From: Baffinella frigidus
Taxonomy: Eukaryota > Cryptophyceae > Cryptomonadales > Baffinellaceae
DNA: 15,195 nt
Reading direction: 5' to 3'
NCBI GenBank assembly: GCA_026770585.1
Contig: MU646333.1
Coordinates: 932,132 to 947,326, forward strand
Positions within the stretch are counted from its first letter, which is position 1. Below are more model-generated notes on this DNA. The model searched no databases, had not been told where the DNA came from, and saw nothing but the letters and a program-made list of their open reading frames with translations. The letters are not shown here.

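Noticed and set aside
1-15195. tRNA, rRNA or other structured RNA genes
   Set aside because: No cloverleaf, rRNA core or box motif was recognisable on either strand by eye.

Overview
The window is nuclear DNA of a eukaryote, most likely an alga or another protist with plant-type telomeres (TTTAGGG/CCCTAAA). Most of the 15.2 kb is degenerate telomere-like heptamer repeat (CCCTAAA, CCCCAAA, CCCGAAA, CATAAAC) plus small inverted-repeat elements. No long open reading frame looks real; the long ones are read-through of heptamer repeat. I cannot name the species.

Short GC-rich exons sit inside the repeats on the + strand. I joined them by hand at GT..AG sites. They form one phase-consistent chain of 15 exons (367-404, 1305-1375, 2595-2765, 3739-3820, 4544-4619, 5422-5490, 6641-6718, 6927-6983, 7431-7502, 9868-9926, 11577-11688, 12267-12331, 13212-13316, 14131-14209 and 15174 onward). 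The chain encodes about 385 residues of an NCLX-type (SLC8B1 / plant CCX) cation/Ca2+ exchanger. It has a Cys-containing N-terminal segment (GGLFNYISLPYC), the first transmembrane helix, the alpha-1 repeat (EGVAGTTLLALGN-GAPG), four further helices, a hydrophilic loop, and the helices leading into alpha-2. The start codon lies upstream of the window and the alpha-2 core downstream. Only about 8% of the span is coding.

Nearly every intact exon is surrounded by partial copies of itself. Upstream copies keep the acceptor AG and the 5' part of the exon; downstream copies keep the 3' part and the donor GT. This ordered debris points to recurrent tandem duplication with breakpoints inside exons, in which one intact copy always survives. 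Some fragments are inverted (exon 9 pieces at 5235-5377; exon 8 at 8683-8736).

Layout: 1-660 heptamers and two copies of exon 1; 661-1304 unique AT-rich DNA, a 162-bp inverted-repeat element and exon 2; 1376-3200 eight copies of the TM1 exon; 3200-4100 exon 4 copies; 4200-5490 exons 5-6; 5491-6720 a foldback element and six exon 7 copies; 6720-8110 exons 8-9; 8110-9440 a second 162-bp element, an inverted-repeat cassette holding a foreign minus-strand adenylate-kinase-like exon, a 12-bp minisatellite and a large palindrome; 9440-10750 heptamers, exon 10 and a foldback element; 10750-12340 exons 11-12; 12340-15195 exons 13-15 with repeats and a 248-bp inverted-repeat element.

All exon joins are inferred from reading frame, splice dinucleotides and remembered family patterns. 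No transcript or database search was available.
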